Source of the DNA: an uncultured Bacteroidales bacterium
Lineage (GTDB): Bacteria; Bacteroidota; Bacteroidia; Bacteroidales; UBA932
Direction: 5' to 3'
DNA: 64,000 bases
NCBI GenBank assembly: GCA_944322565.1
Contig: CALUPG010000001.1
Coordinates: 62,001-126,000, forward strand
Position 1 is the stretch's first letter, and every line of letters begins with the position of its first letter. Positions 35,571 through 44,638 of the stretch are shown here, in pieces. A program made the translations under genes and the position numbers. The notes under the pieces were generated by a model. It worked only from the letters and a program-made list of their open reading frames with translations, did no database searches and had not been told where the DNA came from.

Positions 35571-36656
35571 ATGAATATGAGAGGTTTTTTTCTTGCGTTT
35601 GCCGTCATCTGTGCAGCTGTGGCAGCTGCCGGATGCGCCACAAGTCCTGAAATCCCGAACAACGAGAACGAAAAAAGATATTTTGACGCATGGATGCATG
35701 TGAATCATCCGGACTGGACTAAGACGGAGCACTGGATCTACATTGACGAAAAGAATGAGACACAGGGAACCGGAGAAACAGTCAAGGAGGGATATCTTTT
35801 TGTGGAATATACTGTACGGGATCTTTCCGGGACCATAACTTCATCGACCAGGGAAGAGGACGCCAGGCAGCTTGGCACATACAAGGAGCAGAATTATTAT
35901 GGACCTGAGGTCTGGGTGACCGGCTCCATGACGGCTGGAGTATTCTATGCGATGTCCGACCTTGACGGAATGAAGACAGGAGGCAGAAGGCAGGCCATAA
36001 TTCCGGGCTGGATGGCATCATCCGTAAAATACGGTTCCGAGGAAGAATACCTGAACAATGTGACAGGGAACAGCCATGCAATCTACGACATAGAATTTGT
36101 CGGGCAGACAGACGACATATCTGCATGGCAGTCCGACCGGATGGCAGACTTCGTTGAAGACAATGAACTCGGGCTGTTCACCATGCTGTCCCCGTCAGAC
36201 ACGACGGAAACCGGGTTCTATTATGAAGGAGTCCTGGAGTCCGGTGCATCTGATATCGAAAGACTTGACACGGACACCACATCCACCCTGTTTAGCGCAG
36301 ACACGACAGTATACATCAATTATACCGGAAGGCGCCTTGACGGGCAGGCATTCGACACAACAATTGAGAGAGTTGCAAAAGACAACAACATATACTCCTC
36401 TGGGAAAGAGTATGCCCCGGTAAAGATCACATGGGGAGAGAATTACTCCTCAATAACGATGGGAGACGACGAGAACTCGGTAATCACAGGTTTCGCAAAG
36501 ACCCTGTGGAGGATGAGCTGCAGAGAAGGAGTGACCAGAGCCGCAGGAATGTTCTGGTCAGACTTCGGGTACAACTACTCCGGAAGCGGAGACATGATAC
36601 CGGGGTATGCGCCGCTCATCTTCGAGATAGAGTTCACAGAAAATCCGGAGGAATAG
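35571..36656 (+). CDS. FKBP-like lipoprotein with two isomerase-fold domains
   Basis: A 361-residue lipoprotein with the lipobox AAAGC (Cys22). An N-terminal domain (VKEGYLFVEYTVRDLSGTITSSTRE ... IIPGWMASS) and a C-terminal domain (TTVYINYTGRRLDGQAFDTT ... VITGFAKTLWRMSCREGV) each show the FKBP strand-flap pattern. The first seems degenerate in its active-site aromatic residues. Many Asp/Glu residues suggest an extracytoplasmic surface location. It is followed after 4 nt by the MATE gene. Confidence 0.75.
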   Translation: MNMRGFFLAFAVICAAVAAAGCATSPEIPNNENEKRYFDAWMHVNHPDWTKTEHWIYIDEKNETQGTGETVKEGYLFVEYTVRDLSGTITSSTREEDARQLGTYKEQNYYGPEVWVTGSMTAGVFYAMSDLDGMKTGGRRQAIIPGWMASSVKYGSEEEYLNNVTGNSHAIYDIEFVGQTDDISAWQSDRMADFVEDNELGLFTMLSPSDTTETGFYYEGVLESGASDIERLDTDTTSTLFSADTTVYINYTGRRLDGQAFDTTIERVAKDNNIYSSGKEYAPVKITWGENYSSITMGDDENSVITGFAKTLWRMSCREGVTRAAGMFWSDFGYNYSGSGDMIPGYAPLIFEIEFTENPEE

Positions 36657-36660
36657 GCCA

Positions 36661-38049
36661 ATGGCAGAAAAATCAGCAATTCCGGTTGAACTCGGGACGG
36701 AACCGATAGGAAAACTTCTGAAAAGCTACGCCGTGCCGGCCATAATTGCCATGACGGCATCTTCTCTATACAATATAATTGACAGCATATTCATAGGTCA
36801 TGGCGTAGGGCCGCTTGCCATAGCCGGGCTTGCGGTTACATTTCCGCTGATGAACCTCTCGGCGGCATTCGGGACCCTCGTAGGTGTCGGAGCCACCACT
36901 CTTGTGTCTGTCCTGCTCGGACAGAAAAACTATGACATTGCCAACAAGGTGCTCGGCAATGTGGTAATACTGAACACCATCATCGGTCTGCTCTTCATGA
37001 CCGTGTCACTCATTTTCCTTGACCCTATCCTGTATTTCTTCGGTGCAAGCGACAATACCATCGTCTACGCGAGGGAATACATGCAGATAATCCTCGCCGG
37101 GAATGCTGTCACACATCTGTACCTTGGACTGAACAGCGTGCTCAGGGCCTCCGGCCAGCCGAAATTCGCCATGATGCTGACTATACTGTCAGTAATCATC
37201 AATACGGCAGTAGCCCCGGTGCTGATATTCTGGCTTGACATGGGAATAAGCGGAGCCGCAATAGCCACGGTACTCGCCCAAAGCGTATCCCTTATAATCA
37301 TATTGAGATATTTCAGCCGGAAGGACAGGCTGCTTCACTTCAGCAAAGGAATCTTCCGCCTTGAGTGGAGAATCACCAAGGATTCCCTGTCAATAGGCCT
37401 CGCCCCGTTTCTGATGAACTCCGCGGCATGTATAGTGACACTGTTCATCAACCAGCAGCTCGGGAACTACGGAGGAGACATTGCCATAGGAGCATACGGC
37501 ATCGTGAACAGAATCAGCTTTCTGTTCATAATGATAGTCATGGGCTTCAACCAGGGCATGCAGCCTATTGCCGGCTACAACTACGGCACAAGGAACTACA
37601 CAAGAGTCAAATCAGTCATGTGGACCACAGTCAAATACGCCACAGTCGTGACAACGACCGGATTCCTGATAGCCATACTGTTCCCGCAGCAGGCAGTATC
37701 CATCTTCACTTCCGACCCTCAGCTCATTGATTTCTCAGCCAAAGGGCTGCGGATTCTCACCCTCGCCTTCCCCTTTGTAGGATTCCAGATGGTGTCATCC
37801 AACTTCTTCCAGTGCCTGGGCATGGTCAACAAGGCAATCATCCTATCGATGGCCCGGCAGATACTATTCCTAATCCCGTGCATCTATGTCCTGCCGCTGT
37901 TTTTCAAAAACCTCGGTGTCTGGATAAGTTTTCCAATATCGGACTTCGCGGCATTCATAATTTCAGCGATTCTCATGTGGGATCTTCTGAGAAAATTCGG
38001 CAGGCTCAAGGACGGGGATGACCCGTCAATACTCGGAAGCAAACTCTGA
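36661..38049 (+). CDS. MATE family efflux transporter
   Basis: A 462-residue inner-membrane protein with twelve predicted helices arranged as two six-helix halves. GHGVGPLAIAGLAVTFPLMNL in helix 2 and MGFNQGMQPIAGYNYGTRN in the second half are MATE signatures. It exports cationic drugs or metabolites using Na+ or H+. The drug profile cannot be read from sequence. Confidence 0.93.
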   Translation: MAEKSAIPVELGTEPIGKLLKSYAVPAIIAMTASSLYNIIDSIFIGHGVGPLAIAGLAVTFPLMNLSAAFGTLVGVGATTLVSVLLGQKNYDIANKVLGNVVILNTIIGLLFMTVSLIFLDPILYFFGASDNTIVYAREYMQIILAGNAVTHLYLGLNSVLRASGQPKFAMMLTILSVIINTAVAPVLIFWLDMGISGAAIATVLAQSVSLIIILRYFSRKDRLLHFSKGIFRLEWRITKDSLSIGLAPFLMNSAACIVTLFINQQLGNYGGDIAIGAYGIVNRISFLFIMIVMGFNQGMQPIAGYNYGTRNYTRVKSVMWTTVKYATVVTTTGFLIAILFPQQAVSIFTSDPQLIDFSAKGLRILTLAFPFVGFQMVSSNFFQCLGMVNKAIILSMARQILFLIPCIYVLPLFFKNLGVWISFPISDFAAFIISAILMWDLLRKFGRLKDGDDPSILGSKL

Positions 38050-38088
38050 CAGCCTCACACCACCATATCACCTTAAGCACAGAATACG

Positions 38089-38700
38089 ATGAAGAAAATA
38101 ATAATAAATGTCGGAAGGCAGTTCGGAAGCGGAGGAAAACAGGTCGCACTTGAACTCGGGAAGAAACTCGGCATAAATGTCTATGACAATGAACTGATTA
38201 CAAAGGCCGCGGAAGCAAGCGGATTCAGCAAGGACTTCTTCAGGGAAAAGGATGAGAAAAGGAATTTCCTCTCTTTCTCATCATTCTTCAGCACCAACGG
38301 ATTCGGGCTGCCGGACAACTATGTGAATGAGAACGAGCTGTTCAAGATACAGAGTGAAGTCATCACAGACATTGCGGAAAAAGAGTCTGCAGTCATCGTC
38401 GGAAGATGTGCCGACTACATATTGAGAAACACAGGCTTCACTCTTGATGTCTTCATCTGCGCCCCGCTTGAAAACAGGAAGAAAAGGGTGTCCGACAGAC
38501 TCGGGATAACGCCGGACAAGGCCGCGGAGCTCATTTCCAGGACAGACAGAAAGAGAGAAACATACTACAACTACTTCACTTTCGGGAACTGGGGAGTCGC
38601 CTCCAATTATGACCTCTGCGTCGACTCTTCCATCCTGGATATAGAAGGGACCGCGGACTACATCATTGACTTTGCGGACAGAGCGGGAATGCTGAAATGA
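38089..38700 (+). CDS. Cytidylate kinase-like family protein
   Basis: A 203-residue P-loop protein (AAA_26/PF13189). The loop is GRQFGSGGKQVA, unlike the GPxGxGK of ordinary Cmk. Conserved elements include YDNELITKAAEASGFSKDFF, SAVIVGRCADYIL and KRVSDRLGITPDKAAELISRTDRKRETYYNY. It probably phosphorylates a nucleotide or small substrate. The stop codon overlaps the next start as ATGA. Confidence 0.85.
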   Translation: MKKIIINVGRQFGSGGKQVALELGKKLGINVYDNELITKAAEASGFSKDFFREKDEKRNFLSFSSFFSTNGFGLPDNYVNENELFKIQSEVITDIAEKESAVIVGRCADYILRNTGFTLDVFICAPLENRKKRVSDRLGITPDKAAELISRTDRKRETYYNYFTFGNWGVASNYDLCVDSSILDIEGTADYIIDFADRAGMLK

Positions 38701-40112
38701 AGATGACCGCAGACAGAAACAAATGGACAATAAGCATCGTGTGCCTGCTCTGTGCAGTATGCACACTGACTGTCATGTCGGCGTCATCCCATGACAAATA
38801 CGCCAAAATAACCTCTGCGGACGAAGAAATCCTGAGCCTGAACGATACTCTGAGCAACTCCATTTCAGACTTCACCGAACTCTCCGGGATGGACAGGATA
38901 GTGGAGAACTACAGAAAAAGGTGGGATCTCAAGGGAGTGTCGCTTGCAATGATGCGCAACGACTCACTCATATTTGCGAAAGGATACGGCTGGGCCGACG
39001 AAGAAAAAAATGTCCCCATGACTCCCGGACACATACTCAGGATGGCATCCGTCTCCAAACTGATTACCGCAGCAGGCATCATGAAGCTGCAGGAAATGGG
39101 TATGCTTTCGCTGGGGGACACAGTCTTCGGTCCATCAGGAATTTTATGTGACTCCATTTACACAGCCGCCATAGGGAGAAAACGCAATTACCTGCAGATT
39201 ACTGTGGAAGATCTGCTCAGGCACAAGGGAGGCTTCACTTGCTCGCTCGGAGACCCCATGTTCTCCACACGGGATATAATCCGCCAGTTCAGACTTGACG
39301 GAGCCCCTGACCATGAGACACTTACCAGATGTATACTCAGACGGCAGCTCGGATTCGCCCCTGGCTCATGGCAGCAATATTCCAATTTCGGCTACCTCCT
39401 GCTGTCAATGATAATAGAAAAAGTGTCCGGGACAGACTATGAGACATTCATAAAGGCAAACATTCTCGAACCGGCAGGATGCCATGACATGCACATTGCC
39501 CGCAACTATTATGAAGAACGCTATCCAAATGAGGTAAGGTACTACATGCACGCCGGCTCTGAACCATGCCCGGAATTCAACATGAGCGGACGGATGGTCG
39601 AGAAATGCTACGGCGGCAATGACATTGAGAGCCTGTCCGGAGCCGGTGCATGGGTCGGCTCTCCTTCCGAGCTCTGCAGATTCGTGGCCTCGATAGACGG
39701 CAGGCCGGAAATCCCTGACATAATCTCATCCGCAAGCGTCGCCGCAATGACTGAATATTTTGATTCCCAGACATTCTCGCTCGGATGGAATGACACAAAG
39801 CCCACAGGAGAATGGACGAGGACAGGCACTTTCTCCGGTACAAGCGCCCTCGTAAAATACTTTCCTGACGGCGAATGCTGGATTCTCATCACCAACACCA
39901 GCACATGGAGAGGGCCGGGACTCGCACGGTATACGGAAGCCATGTTCAAAAAATGCAGGGAACTCTACAGTCCCCTGCTTCCTGAAAGAAATCTGTTCTC
40001 CGCCGCCCCCGGCAGCAGAATATTTTTCCAGCTTGGCGTATTGCCGGAGATTCAGTCCCCGTCACTCCCGGAATATGTCTTGACTTCAAATTCCCCGGAC
40101 AGCACCCTGTAG
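38697..40112 (+). CDS. Serine hydrolase, class C beta-lactamase/PBP4* family
   Basis: A 471-residue exported or membrane-anchored protein with an N-terminal helix at about 10-28. The catalytic SxxK is Ser118-Lys121 (MASVSKLIT) and YSNFGYLL supplies the YxN motif. Members include D-Ala-D-Ala peptidases and esterases; true beta-lactamase activity is not implied. A C-terminal tail of about 60 residues follows the catalytic domain. The last 61 nt overlap the convergent buk gene. Confidence 0.85.
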   Translation: MKMTADRNKWTISIVCLLCAVCTLTVMSASSHDKYAKITSADEEILSLNDTLSNSISDFTELSGMDRIVENYRKRWDLKGVSLAMMRNDSLIFAKGYGWADEEKNVPMTPGHILRMASVSKLITAAGIMKLQEMGMLSLGDTVFGPSGILCDSIYTAAIGRKRNYLQITVEDLLRHKGGFTCSLGDPMFSTRDIIRQFRLDGAPDHETLTRCILRRQLGFAPGSWQQYSNFGYLLLSMIIEKVSGTDYETFIKANILEPAGCHDMHIARNYYEERYPNEVRYYMHAGSEPCPEFNMSGRMVEKCYGGNDIESLSGAGAWVGSPSELCRFVASIDGRPEIPDIISSASVAAMTEYFDSQTFSLGWNDTKPTGEWTRTGTFSGTSALVKYFPDGECWILITNTSTWRGPGLARYTEAMFKKCRELYSPLLPERNLFSAAPGSRIFFQLGVLPEIQSPSLPEYVLTSNSPDSTL

Positions 40113-41170
40113 CCATTGTCCGCGAGAGATTCAAGTTCATTCTCGCCCGGATATACGGCAACGGGAGCAATGAATGACACCCTGTCCGTAATTCCGGACA
40201 TCATTCTGGCACTGTGCGCAATCCCACCTGTCAGAATTATGGCATCGACCTTGCCGAAGACATCCGTCGCAAGGCCGGCGATATATTTGGCGACACTCAG
40301 GCAATAGCCCTCTATGAATGTGGCTGCCCTGGCGTCTCCCGATTCAGCCATCTTCAGGATTTCCCTGAAGTCATTGGTGCCGAACCATGCCACGGCCCCT
40401 CCTCCTCCGACAAGGCGCTTCTTGACTTCTTCTTTTGTCCATTTGCCGCTGAAGCACATCTCCACAAGAGGGAATCCAGGCACCGTCCCAGCCCTTTCGG
40501 CACTTAAGGGGCCATCACCTCCGTGCGCATCATTGGTATCTATGATGCGCCCCTCCCTGTGAAGAGTCACTGATGTTCCTCCGCCCATGTGGGCGACAAT
40601 GACCGTCAGACTCATGTAATCTGCCCCGTGATCCCTGGCATAGCGCCTGACCATCGCCCTGGAATTGAGCGCATGGCACAACGCCCGTCGTGGAAACTCA
40701 GGAAGTCCTCCGACCTTTGCCTCCGGCAGCATCTCATCAGCCATTGCCGCATCCGCAATATACGCCCGGCATGAAAGCGGCCTGCCTGCAGACTTTCTTG
40801 CCTGATTGATCTCCAGGGCAATCTCATCCGCAATCAGTCCGCTGAGATTACAGGCATGTACGCCGTTGCGGGACTCAACGAGAGCATGACGCATGGCACT
40901 GTTGACCTCATACACCCCCGTCTCTACGGGAGTAATAAGGCCAGCCCGGGCCATCACTATATCTATGTCAGACAGCGGAATCCCTTTTTCCGAAAGAAAA
41001 TCCGTGATGGCATCCTTCCTCATAAGGTCCTGAGCCATCACGGAACTGTACTTGGAAAGGTCGGATACGCTGTGCACAAGGTTCTGTTCGAACACCATGT
41101 TCCCGTCTACGGAATAACCTATCTTGGTAGATGTAGAACCTGTGTTTATAGCCAATACCCTCCCCTTCAT
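40052..41170 (-). CDS. buk: Butyrate kinase
   Basis: A 372-residue ASKHA kinase that converts butyryl-phosphate and ADP to butyrate and ATP. LAINTGSTSTKIGY is the phosphate loop, VAHMGGGTSVTLHREGRIIDTNDAHGGDGP and ILTGGIAHS are family signatures. It begins 1 nt after ptb ends, making a ptb-buk pair that generates ATP from butyryl-CoA. Branched-chain acyl substrates are also possible. Confidence 0.94.
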   Translation of the reverse strand: MKGRVLAINTGSTSTKIGYSVDGNMVFEQNLVHSVSDLSKYSSVMAQDLMRKDAITDFLSEKGIPLSDIDIVMARAGLITPVETGVYEVNSAMRHALVESRNGVHACNLSGLIADEIALEINQARKSAGRPLSCRAYIADAAMADEMLPEAKVGGLPEFPRRALCHALNSRAMVRRYARDHGADYMSLTVIVAHMGGGTSVTLHREGRIIDTNDAHGGDGPLSAERAGTVPGFPLVEMCFSGKWTKEEVKKRLVGGGGAVAWFGTNDFREILKMAESGDARAATFIEGYCLSVAKYIAGLATDVFGKVDAIILTGGIAHSARMMSGITDRVSFIAPVAVYPGENELESLADNGYRVLSGEFEVKTYSGSDGD

Positions 41171-41171
41171 A

Positions 41172-42080
41172 TCACTTGGCCGACATTGCCGCTATCGCGA
41201 TTGAATTCAACTTGGTATCAATGCTGTCAGCACGGCTGGAAAGTACGCAAGGCACCTTTGACCCCACTACCATGCCAGCCTGCTTAACATTGGCCGCAAG
41301 CTTGGAATTGGTCTTGTAGAACACATTTGCCGACTCGATGTTCGGGAAAAGCAGACAGTCTGCATCCCCGGCAACAGGACTGACAAGTTTCTTGATTTCA
41401 ACCGACTCCTTGTCAACGGCGACATCCAGTGCAAGAGGCCCGTCGGCTATGCACCCCTTGATTTCCCCCCGCTCGACTTTCTTGGAGAGAACGGCAGCCT
41501 CCACGCATGCCGGCATCTTCTCGAGCATCTGCTCTGTAGCTGCAATGAGAGCCACCTTCGGAGTCTTGACGCCCATGGCATGGGCTGTATCCACGAGATA
41601 TTTCAGCATGGCTTTCTTCTGCCCCAGGTCAGGAAGCGGAATCACGGCCATATCACTGACAAAAAGAAGCTTATGGTAATTCGGATTCTCAAGCACGGCA
41701 ACATGGCTGAGGACAGCCTTCGGAGGGAGCAGCCCCGTCTCCTTGTTGAGGATTGCCCTCATGAACTTGTCCGTGCTGCAAAGGCCCTTCATCAGTATGT
41801 CTCCCATACCCTGGTTGACCATAGTCACAGCCTGGGTAACCGCAGAAAGTTCTTCCGGATTGTGGAGCACACGGAATTTGTTGATGTCAATTCCTTCCTT
41901 GTCACACTGTTCCTTAATCATATTCTCGTCGCCGACAAGAGTGGCATCGACTATGCCGAGGTCAACAGCCATGCTTGCTGCTGCTATAGTATGTCCGTCG
42001 ACAGCCCAGGCGGCCACCATCCTCTTGCGCGAACTCCTGCCCGCAAGTTCGGCAAAGATTTCTTCGAATTTTGTAAACAT
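41172..42080 (-). CDS. ptb: Phosphate butyryltransferase
   Basis: A 302-residue member of the phosphate acetyl/butyryltransferase family. AAWAVDGHTIAAASMAVDLGIVDATLVGD, GMGDILMKGLCSTDKFMRAIL, HVAVLEN and PDLGQKKAML fit Ptb better than Pta in length and in the buk partner. It converts butyryl-CoA to butyryl-phosphate. It follows ackA by 69 nt. Confidence 0.92.
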   Translation of the reverse strand: MFTKFEEIFAELAGRSSRKRMVAAWAVDGHTIAAASMAVDLGIVDATLVGDENMIKEQCDKEGIDINKFRVLHNPEELSAVTQAVTMVNQGMGDILMKGLCSTDKFMRAILNKETGLLPPKAVLSHVAVLENPNYHKLLFVSDMAVIPLPDLGQKKAMLKYLVDTAHAMGVKTPKVALIAATEQMLEKMPACVEAAVLSKKVERGEIKGCIADGPLALDVAVDKESVEIKKLVSPVAGDADCLLFPNIESANVFYKTNSKLAANVKQAGMVVGSKVPCVLSSRADSIDTKLNSIAIAAMSAK

Positions 42081-42149
42081 GGTATTATCTTATTCTGTTT
42101 ATATTCATTTATATATTCTTATGAGGCTCAACCGGCACTGCAATGTCCG

Positions 42150-43361
42150 TCATGCCTGTCCCTGCACAATATGCATGGTATCACGGGCTATCACGAGTTC
42201 CTCGTCTGTAGTGATGACAGCCACCTTCACTTTCGAATCAGGAAGAGATATGAGGGTATCCTTGCCTGTGGCGACATTGGCCTCATAGTCAAATTTCACA
42301 CCCATATAGGTGAGATTCTCGCACACTCTGCGGCGCAGACGGCTGTTGTTCTCGCCGATGCCTCCGGTAAAGACGATGAGATCCACACCATTCATCGCAG
42401 CTGCGTATGCCCCGATGTATTTTGTCACCTCGTAAGTCAGCTTCTTCAAGGCAAGCTTTGCCCTCGGTTCTCCTGCATTTGCAGCAGCGTCGAGATCCCT
42501 CGCATCGGAAGATATTCCTGATACACCGAGAAATCCGCTCTTCTTGTTGAGAATACGGCTGATTTCCTCTGGAGACAGATGCTCCTTTTCCTGAATATAT
42601 GTCACGACATCCGGGTCGAGGCTGCCGGAACGGGTGCCCATTGTCACGCCCTCAAGCGGAGTGAACCCCATTGAAGTGTCGACAGACTGGCCGTTGAATA
42701 CAGCGGCAATTGAACTTCCGTTGCCGAGATGACAGGTGATGACCTTGCAGTTGGTCGGGTCAAGGCCGACAAAATTGGCGCCCTTTTCTGACACATACCT
42801 GTGACTGGTGCCGTGGAAACCATAACGGCGTATACGGTACTTCTCATAATACTCGTACGGTATGGAATACATGTAGGCATAAGCCGGCATGGTCTGATGA
42901 AATGCCGTGTCAAACACAGCGACCTGAGGCACGGACGGAAGTACACTGGTCACGGCCCTTATTCCCAGGAGGTTTGCCGGATTGTGAAGAGGCGCTATAT
43001 CGCAGCAGGCCTCAATCTTTGCCACGACCGCATCGTTGATGAGACAGCTGCTCATGAACTCTTCGCCTCCATGCACCACACGGTGGCCGACAGCCTCGAT
43101 ATCCTCGAGTTTCTCAAGCACACCGTACTTCTTGTCGAGCAGAGCTTCAATCACAGCCTTGATTGCAACCGTATGGTCAGCTATAGGCATTTCCTTCACA
43201 TACTGCTCCTCCAGTGCACCCCTGTGCTTGATGCATCCGGTCTCCATACCGATTCTTTCCACAAGCCCCTTGGCAAGCAGATAATAGACATTGTCGCCTT
43301 TCATGTCCAGAAGCTGATACTTGAGAGACGAGCTGCCGCAATTAAGAACAAGAATTATCAT
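42150..43361 (-). CDS. ackA: Acetate kinase
   Basis: A 403-residue ASKHA kinase (acetyl-phosphate plus ADP to acetate plus ATP). VLNCGSSSLKYQLLD, AVFDTAFHQTMPAYAYMYSIPYEYYEKYRIRRYGFHGTSH, HLGNGSS and VFTGGIGENN are complete. A Ptb gene, not a Pta gene, follows; a dedicated Pta must be elsewhere, or the Ptb must also serve acetyl-CoA. Promoter box TAACTTTG lies at 43408-43401 on the minus strand. Confidence 0.96.
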   Translation of the reverse strand: MIILVLNCGSSSLKYQLLDMKGDNVYYLLAKGLVERIGMETGCIKHRGALEEQYVKEMPIADHTVAIKAVIEALLDKKYGVLEKLEDIEAVGHRVVHGGEEFMSSCLINDAVVAKIEACCDIAPLHNPANLLGIRAVTSVLPSVPQVAVFDTAFHQTMPAYAYMYSIPYEYYEKYRIRRYGFHGTSHRYVSEKGANFVGLDPTNCKVITCHLGNGSSIAAVFNGQSVDTSMGFTPLEGVTMGTRSGSLDPDVVTYIQEKEHLSPEEISRILNKKSGFLGVSGISSDARDLDAAANAGEPRAKLALKKLTYEVTKYIGAYAAAMNGVDLIVFTGGIGENNSRLRRRVCENLTYMGVKFDYEANVATGKDTLISLPDSKVKVAVITTDEELVIARDTMHIVQGQA

Positions 43362-43400
43362 ATAAAAGCATTTAAGAAAAATTTCTAATCAAAAATCATT

Positions 43401-43408
43401 CAAAGTTA
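43401..43408 (-). promoter_or_regulatory. -7 element for ackA-ptb-buk
   Basis: TAACTTTG on the minus strand, about 40 nt before the ackA start. A near-match TATTTTCG on the plus strand (43421-43428) could serve comEC. Confidence 0.5.
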
Positions 43409-43445
43409 TAAAATAATAACTATTTTCGCAAGAAACGGGAACGAA

Positions 43446-44597
43446 ATGGGAGTGGAGAGGGACATTGCGGGAATCGCCCTGTTTTTTATCGCCGGGACAG
43501 CTGCCGGAGAAATGCTGTGCCGGACAGAATTCATGTCCCTGTCCTGCGCCTCATCAGCAGCAACAGTAATTTTTGCCGTCACCGCAGCCCTTGTATTCCT
43601 TTTGATGTACATAAGATATCGGCACCTGAATCCGGCTACGGCCCCGACATCCGGCGACAGATACATGGAATTCATCATTCCCGCCGCATTTCTCATGGCC
43701 GGACTGTCGGGCGCCACGGCAGATTTTCTGTGTTGCGGCATCAGAAGCCATGATGCATTCCCTCCGTCGGCATCTGTCCGCAATGCCGTCATCTCGAATT
43801 CCGAATCATTCAAAGCAGCCATAGATGCGGTTCCTTTCGGGGACAAAGACTGCAACGCACTGACAAAGGCATTGCTCTCCGGCGACAAGTCAGATGTCAG
43901 CAGAGAAATCAATTCCGCATTCCGGGACAGCGGGGCCTCACATATCCTCGCCCTCTCAGGAATGCATCTCGGGGTCCTGTACTGGATTCTTCTCAAAGTG
44001 ACATCGGTCTTCGGCAATTTCAGGGCAGTCAGGAATGTCAGGTCATGTCTGGTCATTCTGATTTCCGCATGGTACACCCTCATCACGGGGGCATCTGCCT
44101 CCCTCGTGAGAGCATTGCTGTTCATCACCCTGAATGAAGCCGCCAAAATGGCAGGACGGGAGACCAGACCCATGAACATATTCTTCATCGCCCTTGTCAT
44201 CCAGCTCACAATAGCGCCTTCAAATGTCATGGGAGCAGGATTCCAGCTGTCATATCTTGCCATGGCGGGAATATATCTTGTCTACCCAAAGATAAAGTCC
44301 TGGTATCCCGGGAGAAGAGGCAATCCCCTGAAATGGCTGTGGGACACTTCGGCCCTGTCCATATCATGCCAGATATTCACAGGGCCCGCAGTCTGGCTGA
44401 TATTCGGGACATTCCCCAAATATTTTCTTCTGACCAACCTGATTGCCGTACCGCTGTCAACATTCATAATGCTGCTTTCCGCAGCGGTAACTTTCCTGCA
44501 CCACATCGGAATATGCCCGGCTTTCTTCATATCCGCCGCCGAAGAATCAGCCCTGCTGCTCATAGACATACTTGGCCTCATAAGCGCATTGCCGTAG
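43446..44597 (+). CDS. ComEC/Rec2 family membrane protein, competence core only
   Basis: A 383-residue polytopic protein. The competence signature SGASHILALSGMHLGVLYWIL and TGASASLVRALLFI, followed by repeated membrane helices, identify the ComEC channel domain. Full-length ComEC has about 700 residues with an N-terminal OB domain and a C-terminal metallo-beta-lactamase domain; both are missing here. The frame is intact, so this looks like a natural short form and not a pseudogene. A DNA-uptake role is plausible but not shown. Confidence 0.82.
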   Translation: MGVERDIAGIALFFIAGTAAGEMLCRTEFMSLSCASSAATVIFAVTAALVFLLMYIRYRHLNPATAPTSGDRYMEFIIPAAFLMAGLSGATADFLCCGIRSHDAFPPSASVRNAVISNSESFKAAIDAVPFGDKDCNALTKALLSGDKSDVSREINSAFRDSGASHILALSGMHLGVLYWILLKVTSVFGNFRAVRNVRSCLVILISAWYTLITGASASLVRALLFITLNEAAKMAGRETRPMNIFFIALVIQLTIAPSNVMGAGFQLSYLAMAGIYLVYPKIKSWYPGRRGNPLKWLWDTSALSISCQIFTGPAVWLIFGTFPKYFLLTNLIAVPLSTFIMLLSAAVTFLHHIGICPAFFISAAEESALLLIDILGLISALP

Positions 44598-44638
44598 GAC
44601 GGGGCCATACATCAGAAGCACTCCGCCAGAAAGACGGA

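Noticed and set aside
38697..40112. Acquired class C beta-lactamase
   Set aside because: Only the SxxK and YxN motifs common to all serine hydrolases of this fold are seen; the tail and context fit chromosomal esterase/peptidase members.
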